Notes under the pieces: model-generated
Database searches by the model: none
The model's input: only the letters and a program-made list of their open reading frames with translations
Told to the model about the DNA's origin: nothing
Translations under genes and position numbers: made by a program
From: JASLBX01 sp035762665
GTDB lineage: Bacteria > Actinomycetota > Actinomycetes > Jiangellales > Jiangellaceae
NCBI GenBank assembly: GCA_035762665.1
Contig: DASTNZ010000068.1
Coordinates: forward strand, 1-58,201
DNA: 58,201 bases
Direction of reading: 5' to 3'
Shown here: one piece after another, positions 42,865 to 51,524 of the stretch
How the letters are laid out: every line of letters starts with the position of its first letter
Numbering within the stretch: position 1 is the first letter of the stretch

Positions 42865-44037
42865 TCAGGGCGAGACGATCCCCCGCAGCAACTGCCGGGC
42901 CATCACCATCCGCTGGATCTGGTTGGTGCCTTCGTAGATCTGGGTGATCTTTGCATCGCGCATCATCCGCTCGACGGGGTAGTCGCGGGTATAGCCGTAT
43001 CCGCCGAACAGCTGGACTGCGTCCGTGGTGATCTCCATGGCGGCATCGGAGGCGAAGCACTTGGCGGCTGCGCCGAGGAACGACAGCGACTCCTCGTTCC
43101 GCTCACTCGCTGCGGCCGCCCTGTACACGAGCTGGCGGGCGGCCTCGAGCTTCATCGACATGTCGGCGAGCATGAACTGCACACCCTGGAAGTCGGCGAT
43201 CGGCTGGCCGAACTGCTTGCGCTCCTTGACGTAGGCCGTCGCTGCGGCCAGCGCTCCGGCCGCGATGCCAACCGCCTGGGCTCCGATCGTCACGCGGGTG
43301 TGGTCGAGAGTGCGCAGGGCGATCTTCAGCCCATCCCCGGGCGTCCCGACGACGCGGTCACCCGGGATGCGGCACTGCTCGAAGTAGAGCTCCCGGGTCG
43401 GCGAGCCTTTGATACCGAGCTTGCGTTCTGGCGTGCCCACGGAGAATCCGGGATCAGACGCCTCGACGACGAACGCCGTGATACCTCGACCGCGTGGAGC
43501 GTCCGGGTCGGTAGCTGCCATGACGGTGTAGTAGGACGACTCGCCGGCGTTGGTGATCCAGGACTTCTGACCGCTGAGCACCCAGCCGTCGCCGTCCCGG
43601 ACCGCCTTGGTCGCCATCGAGGCCACGTCCGAGCCGGCCTCGCGCTCGGACAGCCCGTACGAGAACAACGCGTCCCCCCGCGCAACGGGCGGCAGGTAGC
43701 GCTGCTTGAGCTCCTCGGACGCGGCCAACAGGAGGGGCATCGTCCCGAGTTTGTTGACCGCCGGGATGAGCGCCGTCGATGCGCAGGCGCGCGCGACCTC
43801 CTCGATGACGATGCAGGTCGCGAGCGCATCGGCGCCCGCACCGCCGTACTCCTCCGGAATGTGCGGTGCGTGGAAGTCCGCTGCCCGCAAGGCGTCGTAG
43901 GAGGCCTGGGGAAACTCGGACTTCTCGTCGGCCTCGGCCGCGTGTGGAGCGACCTTGTCGGTGCAGACTGCGCGAACGGCCTCCCGGATGGCCTCGTGCT
44001 CCTCGGGCAGGCGGTAGAGGTCGAAGTCCGTACCCAT
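42865..44037 (-). CDS. Acyl-CoA dehydrogenase
   Basis: The 390-residue FAD-dependent dehydrogenase introduces the 2,3-double bond in acyl-CoAs. Motifs include YGLSEREAGSDVASM, KSWITNAGESSYYTV and the C-terminal signature FGGYGYTRDYPVERMMRDAK followed by IYEGTNQIQRMVMAR, which holds the catalytic Glu. In M. tuberculosis the relative FadE25 sits beside purE/purK, as here at a distance. ATG 44037 is chosen because an in-frame extension of 107 residues lies in the ugd promoter and shows no similarity. Confidence 0.96.
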   Translation of the reverse strand: MGTDFDLYRLPEEHEAIREAVRAVCTDKVAPHAAEADEKSEFPQASYDALRAADFHAPHIPEEYGGAGADALATCIVIEEVARACASTALIPAVNKLGTMPLLLAASEELKQRYLPPVARGDALFSYGLSEREAGSDVASMATKAVRDGDGWVLSGQKSWITNAGESSYYTVMAATDPDAPRGRGITAFVVEASDPGFSVGTPERKLGIKGSPTRELYFEQCRIPGDRVVGTPGDGLKIALRTLDHTRVTIGAQAVGIAAGALAAATAYVKERKQFGQPIADFQGVQFMLADMSMKLEAARQLVYRAAAASERNEESLSFLGAAAKCFASDAAMEITTDAVQLFGGYGYTRDYPVERMMRDAKITQIYEGTNQIQRMVMARQLLRGIVSP

Positions 44038-44121
44038 GAGTAACCATGGTAGGCGCCGGACTGGCTGGTGTTCACTCGGCATCGCTAGGCTATGCGCTGA
44101 CACCTTCGGAAAGGGACAAAC

Positions 44122-45432
44122 GTGCGGATTTCCGTCATTGGTACGGGTTACCTGGGTGCCGTACATGCGGTCGGCATGGCTGAACTTGGGCACAGCGTTG
44201 TCGGGGTAGACGTCGACGCTCAGAAGGTCGCAGCGCTGGCTGCGGGCCATGCCCCCTTCTTCGAGCCTGGTCTGGACGAGATGCTTCGCAAACACGCGGA
44301 GACCGGATTGGTGCGCTTCACCACGGACTACGCCGATGCCGCGGATGCCGACGTCCACTTCATCTGCGTAGGCACACCGCAGCGACGCGATGGCTTAGCC
44401 GCCGACCTGACCTACGTCGAGGCGGCCTTCGACGCGCTGGCTCCACACCTGCGCCAGCCGTGCGTTGTCGCCGGCAAGTCCACCGTGCCCGTCGGGACGG
44501 CGGAGCGGCTGGCCGACCGACTGCTCAAGCTCGCCCCCGGTGGCTCCGACGTGAAGCTGGCGTGGAATCCAGAGTTCCTGCGCGAGGGCTTAGCGGTCCC
44601 GGACACGTTGCGGCCGGACCGCCTCGTCTTCGGGGTCACGTCCGATGACGCCGAGCAGGTGCTGCGCGAGTGCTACGCCGACGCGATCTCCGCCGGGACG
44701 CCGGTCGTGGTCACGGACCTGCCCACCGCTGAGCTGGTCAAGGTGTCGGCCAACGCCTTCCTCGCGACCAAGATCTCGTTCATCAACGCGATGTCCGAGC
44801 TGTGCGAGATCACCGGTGCGGACGTCACCAAGCTCGCGGACGCGATCGGCTACGACGACCGGATCGGCCGCAAGTTCCTCAACGCCGGCCTCGGGTTCGG
44901 CGGCGGCTGCTTGCCGAAGGACATCCGTGCGTTCATGGCCCGCGCCGGTGAGCTGGGGGCCTCTCATGCGTTGACCTTCCTGGCCGAGATCGACGCCATC
45001 AACCTACGCCGGCGCGAGCGCGTGGCCGAGATCGCTCGCGAGCTGGCCGGAGGAACGCTGATCGGCCGCCGCATTGCGGTGCTCGGGGCGGCGTTCAAGC
45101 CCAACTCCGACGACGTGCGAGACTCGCCGGCACTGAACGTGGCAGGCCGCCTCCAGCTGCAGGGCGCGCACGTCGCGGTGTACGACCCGCAAGCCATTGA
45201 CAACGCCCGCAAGATATTCCCGACCCTGGAGTACACCGAATCAGTCGTGGAGGCCTGCCGCAAAGCGGACGTCGTGCTGCACCTGACCGAGTGGGCGGAG
45301 TTCCGCGAGATCGACCCAGCACAGCTAGGCCAGGTTGTCGCGCAGCGCAACATCGTGGACGGGCGGAACTGCCTCGACGTCGACGCGTGGCGCGCAGCCG
45401 GCTGGACTTATCACGGCCTCGGCCGCCCCTAA
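44122..45432 (+). CDS. ugd: UDP-glucose 6-dehydrogenase
   Basis: The 436-residue protein oxidises UDP-glucose twice to UDP-glucuronate, a precursor of envelope polysaccharides. It has the NAD motif ISVIGTGYLGAVHAVGMAEL, PVGTAERLADRLL, and the active-site Cys in GLGFGGGCLPKDIRAFM. GTG 44122 follows GGAAAGGGAC. It stands divergent from the acyl-CoA dehydrogenase and convergent with an LCP ligase, beside galE and glycosyltransferases, which fits cell-wall or capsule synthesis. A long cruciform follows its stop. Confidence 0.96.
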   Translation: MRISVIGTGYLGAVHAVGMAELGHSVVGVDVDAQKVAALAAGHAPFFEPGLDEMLRKHAETGLVRFTTDYADAADADVHFICVGTPQRRDGLAADLTYVEAAFDALAPHLRQPCVVAGKSTVPVGTAERLADRLLKLAPGGSDVKLAWNPEFLREGLAVPDTLRPDRLVFGVTSDDAEQVLRECYADAISAGTPVVVTDLPTAELVKVSANAFLATKISFINAMSELCEITGADVTKLADAIGYDDRIGRKFLNAGLGFGGGCLPKDIRAFMARAGELGASHALTFLAEIDAINLRRRERVAEIARELAGGTLIGRRIAVLGAAFKPNSDDVRDSPALNVAGRLQLQGAHVAVYDPQAIDNARKIFPTLEYTESVVEACRKADVVLHLTEWAEFREIDPAQLGQVVAQRNIVDGRNCLDVDAWRAAGWTYHGLGRP

Positions 45433-45442
45433 CCCCGCCTCG

Positions 45443-45538
45443 TGTCGTTCGATCACGTTCGACAGGCGCAGCGACGTGTCTACATGCATGCAGGCCTGTA
45501 GGTACGTCGGACCGCCTGCCGAACGTGATCGAACGACA
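45443..45538. repeat. Long cruciform between ugd and LCP gene
   Basis: TGTCGTTCGATCACGTTCG (45443-45461) and its exact complement (45520-45538) form a 19-bp stem. Inner pairs are CAGGCG (45463-45468) with CGCCTG (45513-45518), and ACGT-containing arms near 45472 and 45504. The element fills the whole gap between two convergent stops, so it should stop transcription from both sides. Confidence 0.88.
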
Positions 45539-46714
45539 TCACTCCTGCCGCACGAGGTCGGGTGGCACTTCCTCGCCGGCCTGCAATGCGGCCCACAGTC
45601 GGGGCGCGTCCTCGGAGTGCCACGAGACGGTATTGCCGACGTCCCCCAGGGGGACGGTCAGCTTGTCGCCGCCGCCACCGGTTACTCGCATGAGGGTCCA
45701 GGCGAACCGAGCCACGCTGATCGGGTTGGATCCGTCGTCGACCGTCAGGGCGTCCCCACCGGCCAATCCGACCCTGGTGAGCTTGACCGGGTTGAGCAGC
45801 GTGCCGGGGGACATCGTCTTGCTGGCGATCGCACCCAGGACCTCCTGCTGGCGCTCTACCCGGCCGATGTCGCCGCGCGGGTCGAAGTAGCGGGCCCGGG
45901 CGTAGCCGAGGGCATCGGGCCCGTTCAGCGTCTGACAGCCGGCGGGCAGGTCAATGTGCGCCTTGTCGTCCTGGATGGCCTCGTCCAGACACACATCGAC
46001 ACCGCCCAGGGCATCGACCATGCCGGCGAACCCACCGAGGCCGATCTGCACGTAGTCGTCGATCGCGACTCCTGTGTTCTGCTCGATCGTCTCGACCAGG
46101 AGGCGCGGCCCCCCGTACGCGAAAGCGGCGTTGATCCGCTGCCGGTCGTGTCCCGGTATGTCGACCAACGAGTCGCGCGGGATGCTGATCAACGCCCGCC
46201 GGCCGGACGTCGGAACGTACAGCAGCATGATGGTGTCGGTGCGCTGCCCGCTGACCGAGCCGGTGCCAAGGTCGCTCCGCTCGTCGTCCGAGAGGTCCTC
46301 CCGACTGTCGGAACCGACGAGCAGGTAGACCTGGCCCTCTGATACCGCCGAGCCGTGATCGTCCGGGATGGCGTCGACTTTGTCGATCCGCGCCCATACC
46401 AGCCAGCCCAGCACGAGTAGGCCCACCAGCAAGATGACGAAGATCCCGCCGATCCAGCGCAGCGGGCGGGCCCGCCGCTCCTTGGCTGGTCGGGTGTCCC
46501 GGGGCGGCCCTGCCGGCGGGCGCCGTGCAGCCGGGGGCCGGATTGGCCGTTGAGGCGGGGGAGGCGGAGGCGGGGGAGGAGCGGCGGGCCGTGGGTCGGG
46601 CGGGCTGTGCGCAACTCCATCGACGTAGTGCACGCCGGGGACCTTGCCGGCGGTGTAGACCGTCCGCTTCGGGGGTCCCGGCGGCGGGAACCCGGCCTGG
46701 TCGCGCTCGCTCAC
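45539..46714 (-). CDS. LytR-CpsA-Psr (LCP) ligase
   Basis: The 391-residue membrane-anchored LCP phosphotransferase attaches polyprenyl-linked glycans to peptidoglycan. A Pro-rich cytoplasmic N-terminus (a run of Pro near residues 45-53) precedes one helix (IGGIFVILLVGLLVLGWLVW). The LCP domain follows: LLVGSDSREDLS, GQRTDTIMLLYVPTSGRRA and SIPRDSLVDIPGHDRQRIN, with the Asp/Arg residues that bind the pyrophosphate. GTG 46714 is divergent from galE with a 49-base gap. This resembles the CpsA (Rv3267) position near fadE25/purE in mycobacteria. Confidence 0.95.
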   Translation of the reverse strand: MSERDQAGFPPPGPPKRTVYTAGKVPGVHYVDGVAHSPPDPRPAAPPPPPPPPPQRPIRPPAARRPPAGPPRDTRPAKERRARPLRWIGGIFVILLVGLLVLGWLVWARIDKVDAIPDDHGSAVSEGQVYLLVGSDSREDLSDDERSDLGTGSVSGQRTDTIMLLYVPTSGRRALISIPRDSLVDIPGHDRQRINAAFAYGGPRLLVETIEQNTGVAIDDYVQIGLGGFAGMVDALGGVDVCLDEAIQDDKAHIDLPAGCQTLNGPDALGYARARYFDPRGDIGRVERQQEVLGAIASKTMSPGTLLNPVKLTRVGLAGGDALTVDDGSNPISVARFAWTLMRVTGGGGDKLTVPLGDVGNTVSWHSEDAPRLWAALQAGEEVPPDLVRQE

Positions 46715-46751
46715 GATGGAACCGTATCCGGGCTGGTCTCCCGACGGCCAG

Positions 46752-46757
46752 TACGAT
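46752..46757 (+). promoter_or_regulatory. -10 element for leaderless galE transcript
   Basis: TACGAT (46752-46757) lies seven bases before the galE GTG at 46764, so transcription would begin at the start codon. No Shine-Dalgarno is present. No clear -35 is seen. Confidence 0.5.
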
Positions 46758-46763
46758 GCCCGG

Positions 46764-47726
46764 GTGAATTGGCTCGTCACCGGAGGCGCGGGGTATATCG
46801 GCGCACATGTGGTCAATGCTCTTGCCGCCGCTGAAATCGACGTGGTCGTCCTCGACGATCTGTCGACAGGACTTGCCGCCCGCGTGCCGGCGAACGTGCC
46901 CGTGATCAAGGGCTCGGTGTTGGACGACACCGTCCGGACCCGGGCCTTCGAAGCACACGAAATCAAGGGTGTCGTCCACCTTGCTGCGAAGAAGCGCGTG
47001 GATGAGTCGGTCGAGAAGCCGTCGCTCTACTACCGCGAGAACGTCGAGGGGCTGCGGTTGCTTCTCGACAGCTGCGTCGCGGCGAATGTTCAGCATTTCC
47101 TCTTCTCATCGAGTGCGGCTGTTTACGGCGAGACGGACGTCCTGCCCATCGTCGAGGACGTGCGCTGCGCGCCGGTCAGCCCGTACGGCCAGACGAAGCT
47201 GGCGGGTGAGTGGCTGACCCATGCCGTCGGCGCAGCGGCCGGGATGCCGACGGTAGCGCTGCGTTACTTCAACGTCGCGGGCGCTGGCCGGCAAGAGCTA
47301 GCCGACCGGACCGGAATGAACCTGGTGCCAATGCTGCTGCGGGCCATCGCCGGCGGCTCGCCACCGGAGATCTTCGGCGTTGACTATCCGACGCCGGACG
47401 GCACGTGTGTCCGCGACTACATCCACGTCGTGGACGTGGCGGAGGCGCACGTCGCTGCCGTACGCCGCCTGGTCGACGGGACGATCAAAGAGCCGCAGAC
47501 GGTGAACATCGGCACTGGTGTAGGGGTGTCGGTGCAGGAAATGGTCGACATTGCGTTGCAGGTCACCGGCAGCGATTTTCAGCCGGTGATCAAGCCGCGC
47601 CGGCCCGGTGATCCGCCTGCCGTTGTAGCGGCCGTGGACAAGGCGGCGGACCTGTTGCAGTGGAAATCGCGGTTCAGCGTTGATGACATGGTGGAGTCCG
47701 CATGGCAGGCGTGGACGACGTCGTAG
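46764..47726 (+). CDS. galE: UDP-glucose 4-epimerase
   Basis: The 320-residue extended SDR protein interconverts UDP-glucose and UDP-galactose. It has the NAD motif LVTGGAGYIGAHVVNAL, the active-site Ser/Tyr/Lys in FLFSSSAAVYGETD and SPYGQTKLAGEWL, and CVRDYIHVVDVAEAHVAAVR. GTG 46764 is used; there is no ribosome site and a leaderless start is likely. It overlaps the following thioesterase gene by 25 bases. Confidence 0.95.
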   Translation: MNWLVTGGAGYIGAHVVNALAAAEIDVVVLDDLSTGLAARVPANVPVIKGSVLDDTVRTRAFEAHEIKGVVHLAAKKRVDESVEKPSLYYRENVEGLRLLLDSCVAANVQHFLFSSSAAVYGETDVLPIVEDVRCAPVSPYGQTKLAGEWLTHAVGAAAGMPTVALRYFNVAGAGRQELADRTGMNLVPMLLRAIAGGSPPEIFGVDYPTPDGTCVRDYIHVVDVAEAHVAAVRRLVDGTIKEPQTVNIGTGVGVSVQEMVDIALQVTGSDFQPVIKPRRPGDPPAVVAAVDKAADLLQWKSRFSVDDMVESAWQAWTTS

Positions 47727-48229
47727 CCGGCAGCCCGCTGGGCCGCCCCACGTCGGCGGCACAGACATCGCTGTCCCGGATCATGACGGTCCTGGACACG
47801 AACCTGCTCGGCACAGTCCATGGCGGTGTGATCATGAAGTTGGTCGACGACGTGGCCGGCGCGGTGGCGCAACGGCACTCGGGTGGCCCGGCGGTCACCG
47901 CATCTATGGATGAGATGGCATTTCTCGAGCCGGTGCACGTGGGCGATCTGGTTCATGCGCGCGGCCGGGTCAACTGGACGGGACGGACGTCGATGGAGGT
48001 CGGCGTGCAAGTGGTGGCCGAGCCTTGGGACGAGGTACGCCCGCCCGTTCGTGTCGCGACGGCCTACCTGGTGTGCGTTGCCCTTGATCAGGACGGCCGC
48101 CCGCGCGAGGTGCCGCCCGTCTTGCCGGAGAACGACGAGGATCGCCGCCGCTTCGCCGAAGCGGAGATCCGCCGGAAACACCGGTTGGCCCGCCGCGCGG
48201 CCATCCTGGAATCCCGCGGCGAGTCTTAG
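47702..48229 (+). CDS. Acyl-CoA thioesterase (hot-dog fold)
   Basis: The 175-residue 4HBT/YciA-type thioesterase has the family core SLSRIMTVLDTNLLGTVHGG, VIMKLVDDVAGAVAQRHSGG and MDEMAFLEPVHVGDLVHARG, with the Asp of the HGG...D pair available for catalysis. A charged C-terminal helix follows. It hydrolyses acyl-CoA esters; chain preference is unknown. It begins inside the 3' end of galE, so translation is coupled. Confidence 0.93.
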   Translation: MAGVDDVVAGSPLGRPTSAAQTSLSRIMTVLDTNLLGTVHGGVIMKLVDDVAGAVAQRHSGGPAVTASMDEMAFLEPVHVGDLVHARGRVNWTGRTSMEVGVQVVAEPWDEVRPPVRVATAYLVCVALDQDGRPREVPPVLPENDEDRRRFAEAEIRRKHRLARRAAILESRGES

Positions 48230-48358
48230 AGTCGTCCTCCTCTGAGCGGCGAACGCTGCGGCGCCGTCCGATATCGGGCCGCCCGAGTTGCGAGGCGTTG
48301 ATCGGTGTCGATAGCGAGTAGGTTGCCGACTTCGGTGTACAACCAGAGCCGACGCGAT

Positions 48359-48724
48359 CCCGATCATCTGGACGAACGCGAGCGTGCCTTCCTGAAGGCG
48401 CGTGCCGCCGGAGGCCGGTGATGCCACGATAGGGAGTCGTTCAGCAGTGGCGCGTTCCACTGCGTGGGTGATTCGTCGGCTCGCCGCCACGCCAACCGAG
48501 CCGGCCAGGAAGCCGAACTCGGTAGTGATGACCGCGACCCGGTGGCCACCGATGGCACCGCTGCCCGTCAGGACTGCCTCGTCCAGCCCTGTCTCGTGGC
48601 GGGCCCGGTCCAGGGCGGCCGCGTACTCGTCACTCGCCGGCACCGCGGCAAGGGGCGTATCCCAGGATTCCCACCGCCTCTCGCCGAGCCGTGCGGCCAG
48701 TGGGACTGCTGTGATCGTTGAAAC
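48359..48724 (-). pseudogene. Fragment of acyl-CoA carboxylase carboxyltransferase
   Basis: On the minus strand the translation reads ARLGERRWESWD, then YAAALDRARHETGLDEAVLT, EFGFLAGSVGVAASRRITHA and SPASGGTRLQEGTLAFVQM. This is a good AccD/AccA-type carboxyltransferase core. Similarity starts without a start codon near 48724 and ends abruptly near 48359, where the frame continues as unrelated basic sequence. Only about 120 of 450-500 residues remain. It is a truncated relic between the thioesterase and LCP genes and fills most of the 48230-48787 gap. Confidence 0.75.
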
Positions 48725-48787
48725 CGGCGCGCCGCCACCAGAACGATCTTCGTGGCGGTGATACTGGCGACGCAGGAGATGTAACCG

Positions 48788-50350
48788 ATGGGGGATGTAC
48801 GGATGGCGATCACGGCACCACCGGGCCGGCCCAATGTGCAGCCCCGGCTGCCGTCGGCGCGGGCTCAGCAAGCCGAAGCGCTTCGGTTCCGGCGAGCCTT
48901 CGTACTCCTGCTCGCCACACTCTTACTTCCCGGTTTTGCCCAGTTCATCGCCGGTAACCGGATGCTCGGCCGGGTGGTCATGCAGATCTGGGCCGCGCTC
49001 GTGGCCATCGTCGCGCTCGTGGCCTGGCTCGTCCCGCTCGACACGCTCGCCGGGCTAGTGGTGCGTCCCTGGTTGCTCACGACGTTCAAGGTGTTGGCGT
49101 TCGGAATCGCGTTGGGCTGGATCGCGCTGTTGATCGACGCCTGGCGGCTGGGCGACCCGCCGCGGCTCGCGCGGAAGCACCGGCTGGCCATGCTCGGTGC
49201 CACCCTCGGCCTCGTGGCCCTCGTCGCCACGCCATTCTGGATGGCCGTCCAGTACGCATCGGCCGCTCATGAGGCGGTCGTCACCTTGTTCCCGTCCGGA
49301 AGTGTGGCCGCGGCCAGCGATGGCCGGCTCAACATCCTGCTGCTGGGGTCGGACGCCGAGAAGGGACGGGTGGGGGCCCGGCCCGACAGCATCAACCTGG
49401 TCTCGGTGGACGTGCGTACCGGAGCGCCGGTGGTCATCAGCGTCCCGCGGAACCTGGAGCGAGCCAGGTTCCCGAAGGGCACGGCGGCCGCAGCGGAGTT
49501 CCCGGACGGGTTCACCGGGGATGGGGACCGGGAAGGGTGGATGATCAACGCGACGTGGACCTTCGGCGCGGAGCATCCCGAGCTGTTCCCAGACGCTGAA
49601 GATTCCGGCATCAAAGCGGTCATGCAAGCAGTGGAGGGAACCGTTGGCCTGCCTGTCCATTATTACGTCATCGTCGACATGGCCGGATTCAGCGAGCTGA
49701 TCGACGCGGTCGGTGGGGTGACGATCAGGGTCGAGGACGAGCTGCCGATCGGGGACACCGAGAGGGTGGTCGAGGCCGGGCTGCGCAAGCTCAACGGGTA
49801 CGAGGCGCTGTGGTACGCCCGATCGCGGACCGGGACGAACGACTACGACCGGATGGCCCGGCAGCGGTGCGTTCTCGGCGCCATCGCACGGGAACTCGAT
49901 CCCGGCACCGTTCTGCAGAACTTCACTGCTCTCGCGGACGCGTCGACCGGCATGGTCACTACGAATATCCCGCAGGAGCAACTCCCCGAACTTGTCGACG
50001 TGGCGTGGAAGTCCAAGAGCCTACCGATCACGTCCGTTCAGCTGGTGCCGCCGCTGATCGTACCGGCTGATCCTGACTTCGGCGTCATCTCCGACGAGGT
50101 CGACGCCGCGTTGGAGAACGCTCGAGTCGCCGCCCGGGACGCTGCCTCGGATACCGCGGAGGCACAGAAGGCCACGGACGGAAGTAGTGGTGGTGGCTCG
50201 AGTGAATCCGACGCGTCCGGCGAGTCGGAGGCGTCGGGCGGGTCGCAGGCGTCAAGCGGGTCGGAGGAGTCGAGCGGGTCGGAGGCGTCTGCAGACGAAG
50301 CTGCGGCGGATCCGACGGCCGAGATCGCTAACGTGTGCAGCTACGAGTAG
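48788..50350 (+). CDS. LCP-family ligase with Ser-rich tail
   Basis: A 520-residue membrane protein. After a short cytoplasmic start come about four helices (FVLLLATLLLPGFAQFIAGN; VVMQIWAALVAIVALVAWLV; and two more up to residue 160), unlike the single helix of most LCP proteins. The LCP domain follows (LLLGSDAEKGRVGARPDSIN, VVISVPRNLERARF, VIVDMAGFSELIDAVGGVTI, WYARSRTGTNDYDRMARQR). The last 70 residues are Ser/Gly/Glu-rich near-repeats (SGESEASGGSQASSGSEESS). ATG 48788 follows AGGAGATG. It would transfer glycans to the wall and heads the glycosyltransferase run. Confidence 0.92.
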   Translation: MGDVRMAITAPPGRPNVQPRLPSARAQQAEALRFRRAFVLLLATLLLPGFAQFIAGNRMLGRVVMQIWAALVAIVALVAWLVPLDTLAGLVVRPWLLTTFKVLAFGIALGWIALLIDAWRLGDPPRLARKHRLAMLGATLGLVALVATPFWMAVQYASAAHEAVVTLFPSGSVAAASDGRLNILLLGSDAEKGRVGARPDSINLVSVDVRTGAPVVISVPRNLERARFPKGTAAAAEFPDGFTGDGDREGWMINATWTFGAEHPELFPDAEDSGIKAVMQAVEGTVGLPVHYYVIVDMAGFSELIDAVGGVTIRVEDELPIGDTERVVEAGLRKLNGYEALWYARSRTGTNDYDRMARQRCVLGAIARELDPGTVLQNFTALADASTGMVTTNIPQEQLPELVDVAWKSKSLPITSVQLVPPLIVPADPDFGVISDEVDAALENARVAARDAASDTAEAQKATDGSSGGGSSESDASGESEASGGSQASSGSEESSGSEASADEAAADPTAEIANVCSYE

Positions 50351-50384
50351 CCGGTGACACCGGTCCGGTAGGGTTCCTCGCGAA

Positions 50385-51386
50385 ATGAACGAGGTTTCCC
50401 GAACGTGGCCTGCGGTGTCGGTGATCATGCCGGTGCTCAACGAGGAGCGTCACCTGGCGGCAGCCGTAACGCACGTCCTGGACCAGGACTACCCAGGTGA
50501 GCTCGAGCTGGTGATCGCGCTTGGGCCGTCGTCGGATCGGACCGGCGAGATCGCGCGAGGCCTTGCGGAGCGCGATGCTCGGGTCCGCCTGGTCGAGAAC
50601 CCAGCTGGCCGGACGCCGCACGGCCTCAACGCCGCGATCAAGGCATCGCGTCACGACATCATCGTGCGAGTCGATGGGCACGGGTTGCTGTCCGAGGGCT
50701 ACATCCGCCGTGCGGTGGAGGCGCTGCAGGAGACCGGCGCGGCCAACGTCGGCGGCATCATGCAGGCCGAAGGCGAGACGGATTTCGAGCGCGCGGTGGC
50801 GTGCGCGATGACGTCGCCGCTGGGCATCGGTAGCGCCGCCTTCCACGTCGGCGGTGAGGCTGGGCCGGCTGACACGGTGTACCTCGGGGCGTTCCGGCGC
50901 GACGTGCTGGATCGGCTCGGCGGTTACGACGAGCACTTCGTCCGGGCTCAGGACTGGGAGCTCAACTACCGGATTCGGCGGGCCGGTGAGCTGATCTGGT
51001 TCACGCCCGACCTCAAGGTGACGTACCGTCCGCGGCCGAACCTGCGTGCGTTGGCGTCGCAGTTCTTCCGGAGCGGGCAGTGGCGCCGGGAGGTGGTTCG
51101 CCACCACCCGGAGACCGCCAGCCTGCGGTATCTCGCACCGCCGGCTGTGGTCATGGCCGCCGGGCTGGGCACGGTGGCCGGCGTTGCCGGGCTGGTCGGT
51201 GCACCCGCGTGGCTCACCCTGGGCTGGCTGCTACCCGGCGGATACGCCGCCGGCGTCGTCATAGCCGGCCTCGTCGAAGGTCGGAGCCTGCCTGCCAAGG
51301 CCAAGACCTGGCTACCGGCCGTCATCGCGACTATGCACCTAAGCTGGGGAGCCGGCTTTCTCGCTTCTCGCGCGAAGAAACGTTGA
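50385..51386 (+). CDS. Family 2 glycosyltransferase (ExoA-like)
   Basis: A 333-residue GT-A-fold transferase. The start is VSVIMPVLNEERHLAAAVTH, the metal motif appears as IIVRVDGHG (DxD-like), and the acceptor region as QDWELNYRIRRAGELIW. Two C-terminal helices (AVVMAAGLGTVAGVAGLVGA; YAAGVVIAGLVE) anchor it in the membrane, as in succinoglycan ExoA-type enzymes. It follows the LCP gene by 34 bases. Donor and acceptor sugars are not evident. Confidence 0.93.
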   Translation: MNEVSRTWPAVSVIMPVLNEERHLAAAVTHVLDQDYPGELELVIALGPSSDRTGEIARGLAERDARVRLVENPAGRTPHGLNAAIKASRHDIIVRVDGHGLLSEGYIRRAVEALQETGAANVGGIMQAEGETDFERAVACAMTSPLGIGSAAFHVGGEAGPADTVYLGAFRRDVLDRLGGYDEHFVRAQDWELNYRIRRAGELIWFTPDLKVTYRPRPNLRALASQFFRSGQWRREVVRHHPETASLRYLAPPAVVMAAGLGTVAGVAGLVGAPAWLTLGWLLPGGYAAGVVIAGLVEGRSLPAKAKTWLPAVIATMHLSWGAGFLASRAKKR

Positions 51387-51524
51387 ACTCGCAGCGCAGC
51401 GTTCCGACTTCCTCGAAACGAGACGATGCCGCCGGGCTGCCAAGGCCACGCTAAGCTTCTATCGCTCGAAGACGTCACTATTTGACCAGTACAAAATCAC
51501 TGTCCCGAGCGTAGGGCGCCTATG

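Noticed and set aside
44038..44358. 107-residue N-terminal extension of the acyl-CoA dehydrogenase
   Set aside because: It runs through the ugd promoter and start, has no family similarity, and ATG 44037 gives the normal 390-residue length.
50160..50320. Tandem repeat or phase-variable tract in the LCP gene tail
   Set aside because: The Ser/Glu/Gly codons vary too much at the DNA level for a slippage-prone repeat; it is treated as low-complexity coding sequence.
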